A stretch of 64,000 nucleotides of DNA from Liriodendron chinense (GCA_003013855.2 ML058555.1:620001-684000); one strand, 5' to 3'. Numbered from the stretch's first letter, positions 24,001 through 31,880 are shown. Numbers and translations: made by a program. Notes: a model not told the origin generated them from the letters alone.

Positions 24001-26646
24001 AGCATAGGCATGATCCACATTCAAGGGGTTGACTTGTAGGCTCTAAGACCAGGGTTAGGGTGAGAAAACTTGAGATTTGGGCATTTAGGGTTCATGGTAA
24101 TTATGGATTTTGGGATTAGGGTTTTTACAAATTGAGGGAAAAAAGAAATTGAGGGAAATGGGAATTTGAAAATATAGGGTTTCGATTAGGGTTAAAGGAT
24201 TTGGAATCAAGGGGTTTTTATGGGGAAAAACAAATGGGAATCAAGGGGATTGAAGGATTGTCTGTATAATCAGCATTGGGCTCACACGTACCGCCGTACG
24301 GTCACATGTGTGGGTCATTTGGGTTAGGTTTTGGGAATTTCAAGCTAGGGTTTGGTCGGGCTCAAGGTTGGATAATGAAAAGATGAAGAAAATGATAATT
24401 TGGATGGCTTTGGATGGGAAGGAAAGAAGAAAAGAATGGAGTTCATCCAAAGGGTCTTCGAAGATGCATCAAATGCATGTGGGGTCTTCAAAACGGTCCA
24501 CTCGAACCACTCAGGCCCACGTAGAGATCATTCATCCAAAGGAAAACTAGTGATGATCTCCTCCTCCTTTGGTAGACCCCGAATGGTGCTCTGATGTCCT
24601 CATTACACAATCAATCCATTTTCCTCAAATGGAGCTAATGGGAAGGCAGTAGGAAGAAAAAAACATAAATATTTTCCTCAAATGGAGCTAATGGGAAGGC
24701 AAGGTACCTACATAGCATAAATTAATGGTGGAATACCACATTCACCACATATTCCACATGCAACAAGGAATTGGCTGAAAAGAAGAATTTAGGTATGCTC
24801 CCCAAAAGCACACTGACCCATTTCCCTCAAAATTCCATTTCAAGTAATTGAGCTAAATGACAAATAAGCCATCTCTCCACAAACTAGCATGGAACTAAAG
24901 CAGTCCATCAAACAAGTTCAATTCAAACACTCCTTAGGCAACCAAGTCAGGATTTTATGCAGGCTTTCAACCAAGTCCTCAGGCAAGTAACAATTTGAAA
25001 CAGCTAGTTAATTAAGGCCATTGGTTTTTCAGGCCACATGGTGGATGGACTGTGCCCAAAAACCAAAGTGCAATTTGTTCTAGGATAGCATATTGTGTTC
25101 AGCAAACAACAAACAGACTTCCAAGAAGAATTTTTCCCAGGAATCTTTTAGTTGGCTTTCCATTTCCCCAGTTCCAACCCTATTCCAGTTCCCAATCAGC
25201 CACTAAGGGCCTGTTTGGATCGGTAATTTATACAGGAACTATATGGTAAATAAGCAACGATTACAATATGCTTTACTTCAAACCTGACTTCAGCAGAATT
25301 TGACCATGGAGTTGTGAGAGTTTTGCTGTTTGCATAAAGATTATAGATGAGGGAATTGCAACCATTTTTATCTTTCGCACGTTTGCAACTATTATTATCC
25401 TTCACACGTTTGGTCAAATGGTCTCTGAGCGAGATAACGCCGCCCACATTTACCTCGAACAGAACGACTGCCATTTGACTAATTCAGAGGGATTTTGACT
25501 GCTCGAAAATGAAATGGATACAACAGCTTAACAAAAACCTGTTTTAAGTAATCATTTCTTATTTCATGGTAAACATACCCTAATTTACTATACCTAACAG
25601 GCCCTAAAAGAACTTAGGATCCATCAAAAACCTGTAATTCACCAAAACTAGGCCAATACTCTTCCATTCAAAGCAATGCCTCTACAGAAAGCCCTAAATC
25701 ATCCTAAAACCCCTTAAGAGAAAACCCAGGATCCACCAAATCCATACACTTCACCAAAAACAACCCAACCATGATTCATCAATCCAAAGAAGTGGCACTA
25801 GCTACAAATCCTAAAATCACGAGAAGCACGAAAACCATCCCGATAACTCAATTTCCATCAGATGGAAACAACAGAGCCACCTAAAAACACTAACACCATC
25901 CCAGGAATCTGAAAAGCACTCATAATCAACCAAAACCCATAATTCACATCAAGCCAAGATCTGTCAATTCTAAGCAATGATACTACATTCCAACCAAGAA
26001 ATCATCCCAAAACCATAAAATGACCTCAATTTCCCACAAATCACCTACAACCCCTGAAAACCCTACTGATACTACCCCAAATTGCAAGCCGAATGGATGT
26101 TTTCGCAGAAACAGACAATCAATCTGCTGTGATTGGTGCAGATTTTGAGAACCACGACATTTTTAGGTAATTGATCTGGACCGGAGAAAACTCAGCAAAA
26201 TGAACTGCATCTGGCCACAGTTCCCAACATAAACACCACCAGATACACTGTGCTGCTTCGAGACGCAGTCTACTAAACCTCAAATTCCCAACAATTCAAA
26301 GCAATGCCGCTGTTTACAGACCCTAAAGAAACCCCAGAACCATTGAAACCCCGAAACTAACTAAAACCAGCACAAGATCCAGCAATTCAAAGCAATGCCG
26401 TGCCGTGCAAGGCTCGAATTATCAACACTCACCTTCATCCAGGCTCAGACGCCCCCGATCGGCTCTCAAAAACGGCGGCAGCCAGAAGATCGCCGACAGC
26501 AAGACTGCGACGCCGAGGATGAGCGCGGCAACGCACCGGAACCCAACGAATCTCCCGATCCGGCACCGTGGCAGCCCGGCATTTCCTTCGGAGACTTCAG
26601 CGACTGCGGGAGTAGAAAGGGACTGCTCTTCTTCGATCTTCCCCAT
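4150..26646 (-). CDS. Split gene for DUF7036-type proline-rich membrane glycoprotein (C-terminal exon unresolved)
   Basis: Four exons (26646-26433, 17411-17302, 5736-5365, 4843-4150) join in frame to 463 residues. Residues 1-34 are a short N-terminal tail, about 35-56 form one membrane segment, and about 72-310 form a globular region with sequons NWT121, NST135, NQS156, NFT201, NFS205 and NHT288. A Pro/Ser/His-rich tail follows, with 11 consecutive His at 332-342. I recognise the plant family annotated DUF7036 or hydroxyproline-rich glycoprotein-like from phrases such as DIFDEIGV, SLEPLAG, KFPGGITV, ILFNFTLNFSIYQIQ and LGLNHTVFGKVKQIRLSS. Family function is unknown. Membrane segment plus sequons suggest a secretory-pathway protein with a lumenal or extracellular body (inference). 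Splice phases are 1, 0, 0. Introns are about 9.0 kb, 11.6 kb and 0.5 kb. No frame break is seen in the four exons. Exon 4 ends at a strong donor, so at least one more exon is expected. Confidence 0.85.
5365..5736 (-). CDS. Exon 3: central DUF7036 region
   Basis: 372 bp, 124 codons, residues 109-232. The acceptor is TCTGTGCAG|GTC (AG at 5738-5737) and the donor TATGAG|GTTTGT (GT at 5364-5363), both phase 0. The peptide runs VLITSLEPLAGANWTN..., then LRASFVSLVINQSTLHLTPS, KFPGGITVSPPQFGFLLQKG and ILFNFTLNFSIYQIQEIFDE. It contains five of the six N-X-S/T sequons in the globular region. The open frame runs past the donor for about 33 codons of non-conserved sequence, which is intron 3. Confidence 0.88.
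6178..6627. mobile_element. Foldback element, 'gatcaagtgcaaa' family
   Basis: Ends are inverted: 'tgatcaagtgcaaacattta' at the left and its near complement ending 6627. The interior has the mirrored 'gggcccac...tgatgt' phrases typical of this window's foldback repeats. It has no coding capacity. A short GT microsatellite touches its left side (6151-6172). Confidence 0.6.
6628..7130. repeat. Degenerate foldback element with ATA microsatellite
   Basis: Mirrored 'gatgtgtgcacaacatcc' (left) and 'ggatgtcatgtgtacatc' (right) suggest another foldback copy next to the previous one. Its interior carries an (ATA/AAT)n tract at about 6709-6755. No open frame beyond repeat translation. Confidence 0.45.
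7160..7219. repeat. (CT)n microsatellite, about 60 bp
   Basis: Uninterrupted CT dinucleotides, directly left of a foldback-family copy that begins near 7233. Confidence 0.95.
7233..8020. repeat. Foldback-family copy with internal 252-bp tandem duplication
   Basis: 'tgcaaatgttttcaccgtaa' occurs twice near 7254 and 7290, and its relative 'gcaaacattttcaccgta' near 8002. A direct duplication with offset 252 spans 7504-7755 and 7756-8006, beginning 'ctttgtatcaaatccatcc' and ending 'ctcatagcaaa'. The two copies differ at scattered bases and small indels. Confidence 0.7.
8050..8225. repeat. Word-repeat tract based on 'gtaaaggccgtaacg'
   Basis: About six spaced copies of 'gtaaaggccgt', 'ccgtaacgg' and 'ccgttac' in both orientations. 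Self-complementary words like these are typical of subterminal repeats of plant DNA transposons. No termini or target duplication identified. Confidence 0.45.
8239..8592. mobile_element. Foldback element family A, left part only
   Basis: Starts 'gagtggattaggtgagaccc', matching the ends of the copies at 39535 and 42414. It continues through the standard interior to 'gtagggtagtca' and then breaks into the next tract, so the right arm is missing. Confidence 0.6.
8600..8768. repeat. Palindromic 'atgcgatcgcatat' word cluster
   Basis: Roughly ten near-palindromic words (gcgatcgcata, gcgatcacata, gcatatgcgat) in 170 bases, on both strands. The tract abuts the broken end of the preceding foldback element. 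The TC-rich stretch to its right (8840-9060) has no recognisable gene. Confidence 0.6.
9064..9364 (-). mobile_element. Truncated PIF/Harbinger-like element, inverted relative to the copy at 13374
   Basis: Closely matches the reverse complement of the first 300 bases of the element at 13374-15326, from 'ggcccacatgatga' to the terminal 'tgccaaacactccc', followed by TAA (9365-9367), the expected 3-bp target. The other end is absent. LINE coding sequence begins immediately after the TAA. Confidence 0.65.
9368..12426 (+). pseudogene. L1-type LINE remnant (endonuclease end, reverse transcriptase, zinc-binding tail)
   Basis: The first block reads as the end of the endonuclease, ...LPHLISDHRPIILKVKDENW. 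Reverse transcriptase blocks follow: DLGATFIALIPKI (10210-10250), ENQRTFIVGRQILDTALIAHECI, KLNIEKAYDHVDWDFLEYML (10470-10530) and FGLPLCIGKPTKHLWERVSK (10980-11060). The catalytic FADD motif reads YVET near 10790-10803, and stops and frameshifts break the frame, so it is dead. The end is a 3' untranslated region with an A-rich tail near 12398-12426. It is 5' truncated and inserted antisense to the host gene. Confidence 0.85.
12440..13276 (+). pseudogene. Copia retrotransposon remnant: end of reverse transcriptase and RNase H
   Basis: Across several frames it reads VPQLKAIDSILRYLKTSPGK, GLLFADHGH, WAGSVDDRKSPTSYCTFVEG, SSNEAEYKAM, LLWLKILLCDLGIKADAPMK, LLCDHKAAISVAQNLVQNDH and IKHIEVDM, the standard Copia RNase H tail ending in HFIHEQVISQDL...QMANILTRELF. 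Frameshifts are frequent. It is interrupted by a polyadenylated insertion at 13051-13157. No LTR is recognisable beside it. Confidence 0.85.
13051..13157 (+). mobile_element. 107-bp polyadenylated retro-insertion with 11-bp target duplication
   Basis: The Copia frame ...IKHIEVDM is cut, and the target 'aagttgacatg' is repeated at 13040-13050 and 13158-13168, with the frame resuming after the second copy (HFIHEQV). The insert starts CT-rich, contains 'gattaggatgatgtactggc' and ends in about 21 A. A-tail plus target duplication identifies target-primed reverse transcription, probably by LINE enzymes. I do not recognise the source RNA. Confidence 0.8.
13374..15326. mobile_element. PIF/Harbinger (Tourist-like) non-autonomous element, 1.95 kb
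   Basis: Left terminus 'gggggcatttggcatctcta' and right terminus '...tagagatgccaaacgagccc' are inverted repeats, flanked by TAA at 13371-13373 and 15327-15329, the 3-bp target typical of PIF/Harbinger. Inside both ends are copies of 'aataagagcttattggc'. The interior is a minisatellite, not a transposase, so movement would depend on another element. Confidence 0.8.
13655..15085. repeat. Minisatellite of about 35-40 bp units
   Basis: About 35 degenerate head-to-tail units of the form 'gtgggccccacatgatgga' plus 'cggtccacatcaaag'. Open frames in the array on both strands are translations of the repeat. The array sits inside the PIF-like element and includes the 'ggcccacatgatga' word that ends the related piece at 9064. 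Confidence 0.85.
15330..16190. other. Spacer without recognisable gene
   Basis: Purine-rich stretches (15590-15730) and unique-looking sequence. Some open frames around 15840-16200 run on both strands but match nothing I know. Possibly part of the Copia fragment that follows. Confidence 0.4.
16190..16530 (+). mobile_element. Copia 3' end: polypurine tract and LTR
   Basis: 'gcttgagggggag' at about 16254-16266 is a classic Copia polypurine tract, followed directly by 'tgttgagaaatgagg' as an LTR start at 16267. The LTR probably ends near 'gttgacaca' (16529), about 260 bp. Upstream 'gagcatgatagacgtct' fits the end of a Copia polyprotein. No matching 5' LTR seen. Confidence 0.5.
16659..16724. repeat. 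Compound (GT)n(GA)n microsatellite
   Basis: GT dinucleotides pass into GA dinucleotides that end exactly at the start of a foldback element. Confidence 0.95.
16722..17066. mobile_element. Foldback element, 'gatcaagtgcaaa' family, 345 bp
   Basis: Left 'gatcaagtgcaaatgttttc' and right '...aagtttgcattagatcatg' are inverted. The interior is mirrored around 16890 ('ccatgggccaaaaatcatgc' against 'gatttttgggcccatgg'). GA microsatellite lies on both sides (ending 16724; 17077-17114). It lies about 240 bases from exon 2. Confidence 0.7.
17077..17114. repeat. (GA)n microsatellite
   Basis: Nineteen GA units directly beyond the right end of the foldback element. Confidence 0.93.
17302..17411 (-). CDS. 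Exon 2: 36-codon exon isolated between two giant introns
   Basis: 110 bp. The acceptor TTTTTCCTCTTCAG (AG at 17413-17412) has a good pyrimidine tract. Two bases complete an Ala codon with exon 1, then HIVASFKLQKPVSLL...LEKDIFDEIGVFNSM follows (residues 73-108). The donor is ATG|GTATTC (GT at 17301-17300), phase 0. The phase matches both neighbours and the peptide is continuous with exon 3 (NSM|VLITSLEPL), which supports the call despite the distances. Nearby sequence is a foldback element with GA microsatellites on one side and a TA microsatellite on the other, so this small exon is easily missed by automated prediction. Confidence 0.85.
17951..18023. repeat. (TA)n microsatellite, about 73 bp
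   Basis: Uninterrupted TA dinucleotides; open frames through it are artefacts. Confidence 0.95.
18853..21625 (-). pseudogene. L1-type LINE remnant, 5' truncated
   Basis: On the minus strand: EVIKWRHRSRALWLKRDKNT and KFFHVIASVRARTIRICSLV (21400-21520), FEVKEVVYSLGRDKVPRFDG (about 21160-21240), HLQLVDDTITFW with the catalytic Asp pair kept (about 20475-20510), GLSLCIGRPPKRLWDKVVER (20230-20300) and a zinc-binding tail CHQDAESIDHLFIFCPFTSK (19210-19275). A T-rich 3' untranslated region ends near 18853. Several stops and frameshifts make it non-functional. It diverges from the 9.4-kb LINE mainly at the YVET/LVDD site and by independent breaks. Confidence 0.85.
23448..23724. repeat. Tandem duplication, 137-bp unit
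   Basis: Copies at 23448-23584 and 23585-23724 begin 'ccctttgaattggaaaagca' and contain 'gaagaagaggacgacaacga'; they differ at about ten bases. Upstream (23330-23450) an open frame reads SIEQIDRLNRSFANIGRVV, coding-like, but I do not recognise it. Confidence 0.85.
25207..25604. mobile_element. Tourist-like (PIF/Harbinger) MITE, 398 bp
   Basis: Termini 'gggcctgtttggatcgg' and the complement of 'ctatacctaacaggccc' share about 11 bases, flanked by TAA at 25204-25206 and 25605-25607. Length, 'GGGCCTGTTTGG' start and 3-bp target are typical of Tourist MITEs. It sits about 830 bases inside intron 1. Confidence 0.8.
26433..26646 (-). CDS. Exon 1: N-terminus and membrane anchor
   Basis: Encodes residues 1-71 plus one base of codon 72. 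It starts MGKIEEEQSLSTP and has a hydrophobic stretch GFRCVAALILGVAVLLSAIF (residues 35-54) followed by WLPPF. The open frame continues upstream only from a TTG codon at 26670, so the ATG at 26646-26644 is the first in-frame Met and fits the family start MGKxEEEQ. The donor is a full consensus, AAG|GTGAGT (donor GT at 26432-26431), leaving phase 1. Positive residues before the membrane segment (RCRIGR) and the lack of a cleavage-like site suggest a signal anchor rather than a cleaved signal peptide; that is inference. Confidence 0.88.
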
Positions 26647-26677
26647 GGAGAGCGATGGGATTGCTCTCAATCGCCAT
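26597..26677 (-). promoter_or_regulatory. Upstream ORF 2, overlapping the main start
   Basis: ATG at 26677-26675 opens a 26-codon frame that passes over the main ATG (26646) in another frame and stops at 26599-26597. Its context, aaATGG, has A at -3 and G at +4, better than the main start (T at -3, G at +4). Initiation here would exclude the main start on the same pass. Confidence 0.45.
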
Positions 26678-26696
26678 TTGCAGAAAAAGGTTCCAT
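26667..26696 (-). promoter_or_regulatory. Upstream ORF 1 in the leader (9 codons)
   Basis: ATG at 26696-26694, then eight further codons (peptide MEPFSANGD) and TGA, ending 20 bases before the main ATG. It lies downstream of the TATA box and so should be in the mRNA. Such uORFs often lower translation of the main frame; that effect here is inference. Confidence 0.5.
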
Positions 26697-26745
26697 TTCA
26701 AGAGAGGAAAATGAAAGAGAGAAGAGAAAGAGAAGGATTTCTAGA

Positions 26746-26753
26746 CTTTTATA
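26746..26753 (-). promoter_or_regulatory. TATA box of the DUF7036-type gene
   Basis: TATAAAAG on the minus strand, about 100 bases before the ATG. It is followed by a C/T-rich leader (about 26700-26740), as is common in plant 5' untranslated regions. The expected transcription start is near 26715-26725, giving a leader of about 75 bases. Confidence 0.6.
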
Positions 26754-26759
26754 TCTGAG

Positions 26760-27320
26760 GGTATGAAGAGAGGAGAAAGGAGAGTGAGAAATCAGAATGC
26801 TAATTCAGTCCGTACACTTCCTGAGTTTTTTCCTTTTTTTTCTTTCTTTTTTTTTTCTGCTTTTTCAGATCTAAGTAACTGGCATTTGTTTTATTTGAAT
26901 CCTGTTTTAGTCCTAGACTCGTTTTGTACCTTTTATAAAATGGTAGTGACTCTTCAACCAATCCAGACCGTCCAATTTCTGACCCGATTATGGATGGATC
27001 ATAATATTTTTAAAAAGAAAGAGAGAATGAATGAGAAAAGGTGCGCTGATAAGAGGAAAGCAACCATCTGATTTTGGCAGTGGTATTTGAACCGTTCATT
27101 GTTTTAGTTTTAATCGTCCATTTGATTACAAGCAATAGGGTGGTTAGGATTGATTGATCAGAGTGATTTTAGATATATGATTTTTCCACAATGTGGCCGA
27201 TTTTTTGGGCGGTCTGGATGGAGCTACATGAGTCCCACGTGTGAGGAGGATGAGTCACCACCATTTTAGAAGTGGTGGTTAACTGTCACAGATGTCTAAG
27301 ACTGTGTTTAAATTTTTTTC
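26760..27320. other. Upstream flank of the DUF7036-type gene
   Basis: Contains a T-rich run (26826-26863) and unique-looking sequence that would hold the proximal promoter. No second divergent gene is recognisable. Confidence 0.5.
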
Positions 27321-27321
27321 A

Positions 27322-27686
27322 AAGAGATTGTTTTGCCTCCGCCGCGACTAGAGAACTAGCATGTGTGGCCACCCACTTGGGCCCACTTTCTAAGATTTTT
27401 TGATGATTTGAACCGTCTGGATTCTCTGAAATACTATAAATGGCTCATTATCCCATACTCATACTTGAACGATGATCCTGACCTTTGAATTTTAAGGTTG
27501 AATGATAATCATTAAAATTTTCTTTTCATCGTTCTAAATTCATCCCAATTATCTGTTCGTACATGACACTTCATAATAAATCCACAATATGGACCGCTCT
27601 GATTATTGTAATTCTCATCATGTGGGGCTCAGATGGTGACGACACACGAAGGGATCTTACTAGCAGCAGAGGCAAAAGGAACTCTT
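27322..27686. mobile_element. Foldback MITE-like element, about 365 bp
   Basis: Left 'agagattgttttgcctccgc' and the complement of right 'gcagaggcaaaaggaactct' match at about 17 of 22 positions. It has no coding capacity. No clear target duplication found. Confidence 0.45.
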
Positions 27687-27689
27687 CTA

Positions 27690-28062
27690 AGAGTCATTTG
27701 ATATTCTGACTGCCTTACACGCTTGATACACAGGCACTCAGAAATTGTTCACGAGACATATTTTGGAAATTGCTCTCTTGCCAAAATGCCCAAAATCAGA
27801 TTAATCTAACAATCCTAACCATTGATTCATTGAAATAAGACCGTTCCATATTTTCATTTCCAACCGTCCAATAAATGTCCACCAATCCAAATGTCGGCTA
27901 ATTAAATAAGTGTAATTTCTGCTTGATAATACAACTAAGCTGATAACCTGGACAGTTTAATTTGGATAACTTGCATTCCAAGCATAAAATTATACGTAAT
28001 TTATAAGTGCCTGTGCATCATCTATCACAGTCCGCCAGAGTATAGAAGCTTTTCTCTTTAAA
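27690..28062. repeat. Dispersed repeat, copy 1
   Basis: Shares order and wording with 31620-31880: 'cgtccaataaa', 'ccaccaatccaa', 'acagtttaat', 'gtaattt' and 'agtatagaagctt'. Identity is perhaps 65-70% with gaps. Family unknown. Confidence 0.5.
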
Positions 28063-28261
28063 GGTGAGCGCCGCGCACCAGATTTCCTTATCCGGTGCTC
28101 GGCAGGCAGTCGGAGTAGACACCCAGCACCGACGGCTAGGGCCGGCGCTGTAGACTGTAATGTACATCCTTAAGGGCCCACAATGGTTGTTCATTGTCTG
28201 AGCATCTTAGTGAGAGGGCCATCTTTTAAGAAGCGGATTGCATGGTGACACTCCCACCAGG

Positions 28262-28590
28262 GATATCCCTGGTGACAGGCGCTGTGGGGCCTACCGTGAT
28301 GTATGTGTTTTATCCACACCATGCATTCATTTTGGCAGGTCATTTTAAGATGGGAGAAAAAAAAAAAAAAAAAGTAGTTCCAAAGCTTAAGTGGACTATA
28401 TCATAAGGACTGACAATGATTGTTAAAAACTTCTTAAGGGTTGTGAAAGTTTAGAACCAAGCTGGTATTTGTGCTTTCCCTTAGTTTAGATCACGTAACA
28501 TTATAAACAAGTTGAATGGTAGATAAACATCATAGTAAGCCATAGAAAGATTCAATGAGTGTCATTATCTTCACTCTTTCTTCAGTGTTG
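28262..28590. repeat. Partial foldback element, 'gtggggcctaccgtgatgta' family
   Basis: Left part with 'cgctgtggggcctaccgtga', a poly(A) run at 28358-28374, then the usual 'ctaaagttt...ttccctt' interior. The right arm is not found; the next stretch (28590-28920) has fragments only. Confidence 0.5.
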
Positions 28591-28926
28591 TGGTTTGCTT
28601 TTGAATCTTGGAATTATTTTATTTTTTTTTCTAATGCTTTGAAATAAATTACTGAAAATGATGGATGGAATAGATATAAAACACATACATTACCATGGGT
28701 CCATAGCACTTGCCACAAAAGGATGTCTCGTAGAAGGGCCACAGAGAAATCCAATCGCTTTGGAACGTGGATTAGGTAATCAGGCAGCATCATACTCAAT
28801 GGTGGTGCGGCTATGTAGTGAGATGTAATTGGTGGGATGTATATATGCTGTTAGTGATAACTGATTTTTTTTATTATTATTATTTTTTAGTTTAATACAC
28901 ACCATTGTTAGCATACTTGCGGCACT

Positions 28927-29278
28927 GTTTTTTTCTTCTTCTTTTTTCAAGTTATGTAATGCACCCATCTTGTTAGTTGGGCAACGCACCCATACAGTTA
29001 GTCACACAATGTATTCACCCTCTTAGCTAGGCAACACTTAGTCACACAATGTATTCACCCTCTTAGCTAGGCAACACATGCATATGGTTAGTCACACGAT
29101 GCACCCACCCACCAATTGGGTTAGTGTGTCTCCTTAGCACTTGAACATGAGACATGCTGTCGAAATGCCTGGGCTAGCCGGTGAGACACAAAACCACTTG
29201 GGTATCAAAACCAAGACCTTTGCGTTGAAACGAGGTTGTCTTTACTTAGTCTACCACTTGAGCTATGGATCAGGTTGT
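28927..29278 (-). mobile_element. Dimeric tRNA-derived SINE
   Basis: Read on the minus strand, a head 'gatccatagctcaagtggta' (A box) with 'ggttttgataccc' (B-box-like) is followed by a second head-like unit 'ggctagcccaggcatttc' with 'atgttcaagtgct', then a 'gtgtgactaac' body and an A-rich tail (plus-strand T-rich 28928-28948). An internal duplication of about 48 bases gives 'ttagtcacacaatgtattca' twice. It shares heads with the SINEs at 45205 and 49206. Confidence 0.6.
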
Positions 29279-29279
29279 G

Positions 29280-29956
29280 TGACAGTTGATTAAATAATTG
29301 GCTTCAAACGTTATAAAAGGCTCATGCCCATCTCTGACAACGTACACCACTTAAGATGATCTAACTAATACGCGTCGACCTACTTCCCATCCTTTCAACA
29401 GAGATGATATGATAGAGATGGGAGAAGTAGAATATGGTAGCGCAGTATTTCAACAGTACAGTTGGAAGGATGATGTGTCAATCAAGACCGTCCATCTGGT
29501 GGACTTACTATGGATCAGATAATATGGGATGACCATAGCCATCTCAACTTCAGCCATCAATGTGGTGGTAGTAATTGCAAGAGACTAACGAAAAGTGATG
29601 ACTACAATCGTTTCATACATGTGGGTTTGGAAACATCAGCCATCTATGATAAGGCCCACTAGATGGACAGTCCCAAATGACGCATAATAATCCACGTGTA
29701 CTTATAGGAAGATGGCTCTACTATATTTTTGTACGTCCTGCTTTACCGTATCATCTCTCTCTTTCCTATCACGTGGGCCTCTTTATTCTACTTTTTCCAT
29801 GCAATTGTCATTTTCGGTGTCAAGATTTTTCTATTACCGTTGATCCATGCACAGGACGAACGGTCTAGATCATGTTGCCGGATCATGGACCACCCTGTCA
29901 TACGTTCGTGGAATGTAGCAAAATTAGGAAATTAGTTGGTTTGGTAAGAACACGGA
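29280..29956. other. Spacer without recognisable gene
   Basis: Unique-looking sequence with short open frames only (for example 29677-29935), none resembling a known protein. Confidence 0.4.
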
Positions 29957-30452
29957 TTGCCTATTGACGTTCAGTAGCCAGTGGGTACTGGATGGTGCTC
30001 TGTGGGCCCCACCATGGTGTATACGTCTTATCCATGCTATCTATATATTTTTCTAGCTCATTATATGGCATGAACCAAAAAAATAGAGGCAGATCGAAAT
30101 CTCAGGTGGACCACAACACAGGAAACAGTGGTGATTAAATGCCCACCATTAAAAAATTCAAGGGACACAAAAGTTTTGTATGAAGCTTATATTTTTGTTT
30201 TTCCTTTATTCTGCTCTGTGTAACCCAATCAACCCTGTTGGATGGCAGATAACATTATAGCGGGCATTGGGAAGTTTTTAATGAAAGGCTTTGTTTTCTT
30301 ATGGTGTGGTTCACCTTGGATTTGGATCTTTCTCAATTTTGGGCTCATGTCCTAAAATGATCTTACAAAAATGGATGAACTGGCGTGGATAAAACATCAA
30401 TGGGGCCACAGACTACCGAAGCCACCTTTGCATTGTCATAGGCAATTGGCTG
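29957..30452. mobile_element. Foldback element, about 495 bp
   Basis: Left 'gattgcctattgacgttcag' and right '...cattgtcataggcaattggc' are inverted. Interior arms mirror each other through 'tgtgggccccaccatggtgt' and 'caatggggccacaga'. The AT-rich stretch 30453-30780 beyond it shows nothing nameable. Confidence 0.6.
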
Positions 30453-30907
30453 TCCGTCTAACGTTAAACAATTTATGTATGTTTTACTAGAGCAAATTGT
30501 ATATCAACTTTCTTAAAAAATTAAGTGGATAATGTAATTTTATTCTTAAAAGAAAAAATTATTTAATATATTAAGAGCAATTTGATAAAATTACCAAATT
30601 TAAGACATTTTTAGTAAATTAAAATTTTTTAATTCAGCTCTAAATTCTAGCCTTTATAAACTTTTTCAAACAATTTACAAAACAGGTACTCCAGCACTTA
30701 TCAATACATAAAATTTAGTACGCAATGGATTCTATACTTATATTAATTTCAGACTTTTTTTATTCAGTTTACCAAGTGGCCCCTTATGAAGAAGGTGGGG
30801 AAGGAGATGATGATAGTAGGAAGTGTGGGAATGGGTCATGAGTGTGTGGCATCCGGTCGCTCACTAGGTGGGTCCCACTTTGGTGTGATCCAAGGACGAG
30901 GTTTAAC

Positions 30908-31382
30908 TGGTAACCCCAACACCAGCCAGCTGGTTGGGGTCAAAGCTCTGTGGGGCCACCATGGTGTGTTTTATCCATGTTCATCCATTTTGCCAACTCA
31001 TTTTAACGTTTGTGAGAGCTAAAAATTGAGGCGGACCACACCCCAAGAAAGAGCCAGAATTAAACGCTTACCATTGAAAGATTCTTAAGGCCCATTGCAA
31101 TTCCAACTTTTACATTAAGTCACATAACCTTGGATGAACCGAAAACACATATATCAGCTTGATCCAAACCATCTGTGATCCCCAATAAGTTCAACAGTAA
31201 GCATTCAATCCCCTATGGTGTGGTCCACTTAAGCTTTGGATCTACCTCATTTTTGAGCTCATTCCTTAAAATGAGCTAGAAAAATAGATGGACAGCTTGG
31301 ATAAAATACAAACATCATGGTGGGGCCAACACAGCTTTGACACCAGCTGGTTGGTTGGTACTGGAGTCACCAGCCAAACTGC
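30908..31382. mobile_element. Foldback element, about 475 bp
   Basis: Left 'ctggtaaccccaacaccagc' and the complement of right 'ggtactggagtcaccagcca' pair, and 'ggggtcaaagctctgtgggg' pairs with 'ggccaacacagctttgacac'. The interior has the shared mirrored arms. Confidence 0.6.
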
Positions 31383-31429
31383 ATCCCGAGTCCTAACTAG
31401 GCAGGTCCCCACCGTCTAGATCTTAGAAT

Positions 31430-31880
31430 GAAATTTCCTTGCTGCTTAACCCTTCCTTGCTACAACAGTTATCTTTAGAGAGTTATCTAATACTCTAGCC
31501 CAATATGAACTTGATACGTGGGCATTCAAAATTAATCTATATCATATTAACTTAAAATTAAACTAACTACACCTTGGAACCCACTATGCTAAATCAAAGT
31601 ATGAAAAATCAAAGCAGCTGACGAATAATCATAAACTTTGATTGGCGGACACTTAGTTTGTTGAAACAAAACCATCAGACCGTCCAATAAAATACACACC
31701 AATCCAATAGTCCAATAATTAAATAACCATAACTATTATTTCATGAAACATCCAAGCCAAAACTCCTTAATTCAGACAGTTTAATCTAAATTCCTTGTAT
31801 GCCATATTTGCAATTTCTGAGTAATTTCTACGTATCCATCACACTTTATCATAGTATAGAAGCTTCTCCCATTTGTTTTC
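31430..31880. repeat. Dispersed repeat, copy 2
   Basis: Partner of 27690-28062, ending in 'tatagaagcttctcc'. The first part (31430-31600) has no counterpart. Confidence 0.45.

Larger units (their letters stand above)
17412..26432 (-). other. Intron 1 of the DUF7036-type gene, about 9.0 kb
   Basis: Runs from the exon 1 donor to the exon 2 acceptor. It holds a TA microsatellite, a LINE in the same orientation as the gene, a tandem duplication and a Tourist-like MITE, listed separately. Stretches 17460-17940, 18030-18850, 21630-23440 and 23730-25200 show no recognisable coding sequence. 21870-22110 and 24040-24260 contain scattered 'aaaccctaa'/'ttagggttt' words. 18460-18540 has an odd GC-rich palindrome, gcgcaagcaagcgcg. 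Confidence 0.8.

Noticed and set aside
26422..26670. Upstream in-frame start at 26670 for exon 1
   Set aside because: The codon there is TTG, not ATG; the ATG at 26646 also fits the family start.
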